A stretch of 10,471 bases of DNA from Isotricha intestinalis (lineage: Eukaryota; Ciliophora; Litostomatea; Vestibuliferida; Isotrichidae): assembly GCA_023807065.1 (NCBI GenBank), contig JAJJLU010004679.1, positions 1-10,471 on the forward strand, written 5' to 3'. The notes beneath the pieces were generated by a model. The model was not told where the DNA came from. It ran no database searches and saw only the letters and a program-made list of their open reading frames with translations. Positions within the stretch are counted from its first letter, which is position 1, and the number at the start of each line of letters is the position of its first letter. Shown here in pieces: positions 9,840 to 10,471 of the stretch. The translations under genes were made by a program, and so were the position numbers.

Positions 9840-10315
9840 TTATTTTTTAGGAGGGTTACAATCTGTTAGACGATTATAAGTATCATTCACTAAAATTGCT
9901 CCTTCAGGAATATCATCAATACATTCACCATTATAATTATATTTATTATAATCTTTACAATTAATACATTTATGTTGAGATGAATCTTCAACAAGATAAG
10001 GTGGACAATTTTGAACACAATTTTTTTGTAATAAATATAAATAGCCATCACAACTTTTACAATTTTCAATTTAAATTTCTGTATTTGTTGAAGAATCTAA
10101 TATAGTATATGCTCCACAGAAGCAATTGCACAGTTATCATCACATTTCTTAATAACGCCATATGTTTCTTCTTCATCTTCTTCTGATTCATAATAATTAT
10201 CATGATTACCATCATTTATATCAACACATTCATGATTATAATAATATTTTTTAGTATTTGTATTTTCTTTACAATTATTTTTATTAATTTTTTCATTAAT
10301 TTTATTTTTTTTCGA
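9840..10315 (-). pseudogene. Cysteine-rich, probably extracellular protein, C-terminal part, one frameshift
   Basis: Read leftwards it gives NKNNCKENTNTKKYYYNHEC, a Glu/Asp-rich patch, KKCDDNCAIAS, then, after a frame change near 10116 (one base short in TCTGT), GAYTILDSS, an in-frame TAA fitting Gln, IENCKSCDGYLYLLQKNCVQ, NCPPYLVEDSSQHKCINC, and finally GECIDDIPEGAIL and CNPPKK. The C-x-x-C-x-x-G-Y-x-x-x-x-x-x-x-C-x-x-x-C-P ... C-x-x-C spacing is the furin-like or growth-factor-receptor-like Cys-rich repeat common in secreted and surface proteins of protists. Disulfide bonding and an extracellular location are inferred. No signal peptide or membrane segment is in view, because the 5' end disappears into the inverted repeat. 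The stop is TAA 9840-9842 by composition; if only TGA stops, a low-complexity tail of about 75 codons would follow. Confidence 0.55.
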
Positions 10316-10471
10316 TAAATTTGAATTTTTTATTTATTGTATTTATTTTTGATTCATTTTTTCTTTTATTATTATCATTCAATTATTTTTTAGATTTATT
10401 TTTATTTTTATTTATTAATAAAATATTATGTTTTACATTTTTATTATTATATATTTTTTTATTTTTCAAAT
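10273..10471 (-). repeat. Right arm of 199-bp near-perfect inverted repeat, reaching window end
   Basis: Its reverse complement equals 8834-9032 with two mismatches and no gap. The unique interval between the arms is 1240 bases and contains the end of the plus-strand gene, the spacer and the cysteine-rich gene. The minus-strand cysteine-rich frame enters this arm, so its 5' codons here are sequence shared with an unrelated gene. Confidence 0.9.

Noticed and set aside
1..10471. CRISPR array, tRNA or rRNA
   Set aside because: No evenly spaced direct repeats and no GC-richer cloverleaf-like blocks. The only GC-rich island (8028-8055) is too short and does not fold as a tRNA.

Overview
This is a very AT-rich eukaryotic nuclear window, most likely from a ciliate or another protist that reads TAA and TAG as glutamine. 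Several recognisable protein segments run straight through in-frame TAA or TAG at positions where Gln fits: the cyclic-nucleotide-binding segment at TAG 1166-1168 and TAA 1301-1303, the importin-alpha-like gene, the cysteine-rich gene, and the large minus-strand gene at TAA 4939-4941. TGA is the best candidate for the real stop. I see no bacterial operon features, tRNA, rRNA or CRISPR.

Layout. 1-507 (minus): start of a lysine-rich hypothetical gene running off the left edge, with breaks. 558-2945 (plus): remains of a long protein with two cyclic-nucleotide-binding (CNB) domains and a charged low-complexity tail, broken in many places. 3030-3911 (plus): a coding-like stretch ending in a GOLD-like beta-sandwich domain; it may belong to the same gene. 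3912-4470: convergent AT-rich spacer. 4471-6093 (minus): the only long intact gene, 540 residues, carrying repeated CxxC zinc-knuckle modules. 6094-6350: short spacer. 6351-8026 (minus): a divergent importin-alpha-like armadillo-repeat gene with about six frameshifts and an in-frame TGA. 8025-9647 (plus): a Lys/Asn-rich hypothetical gene, also broken, starting on a GC-rich island at 8028-8055. 9648-9839: AT-rich spacer. 9840 to about 10315 (minus): C-terminal part of a cysteine-rich, probably secreted or surface protein. The last 199 bases (10273-10471) are a 99% identical inverted copy of 8834-9032.

The genes show no common pathway. The most informative parts are: (a) the intact zinc-knuckle gene, whose internal duplication spans the in-frame TAA and so supports reading it as sense; (b) the contrast between this intact gene and its decayed neighbours; (c) the inverted repeat at the right edge; (d) the GC-rich 28-mer at two overlapping divergent ATGs, which looks foreign to the window. 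Items (c) and (d) could be amplification or assembly artefacts as well as real structures.
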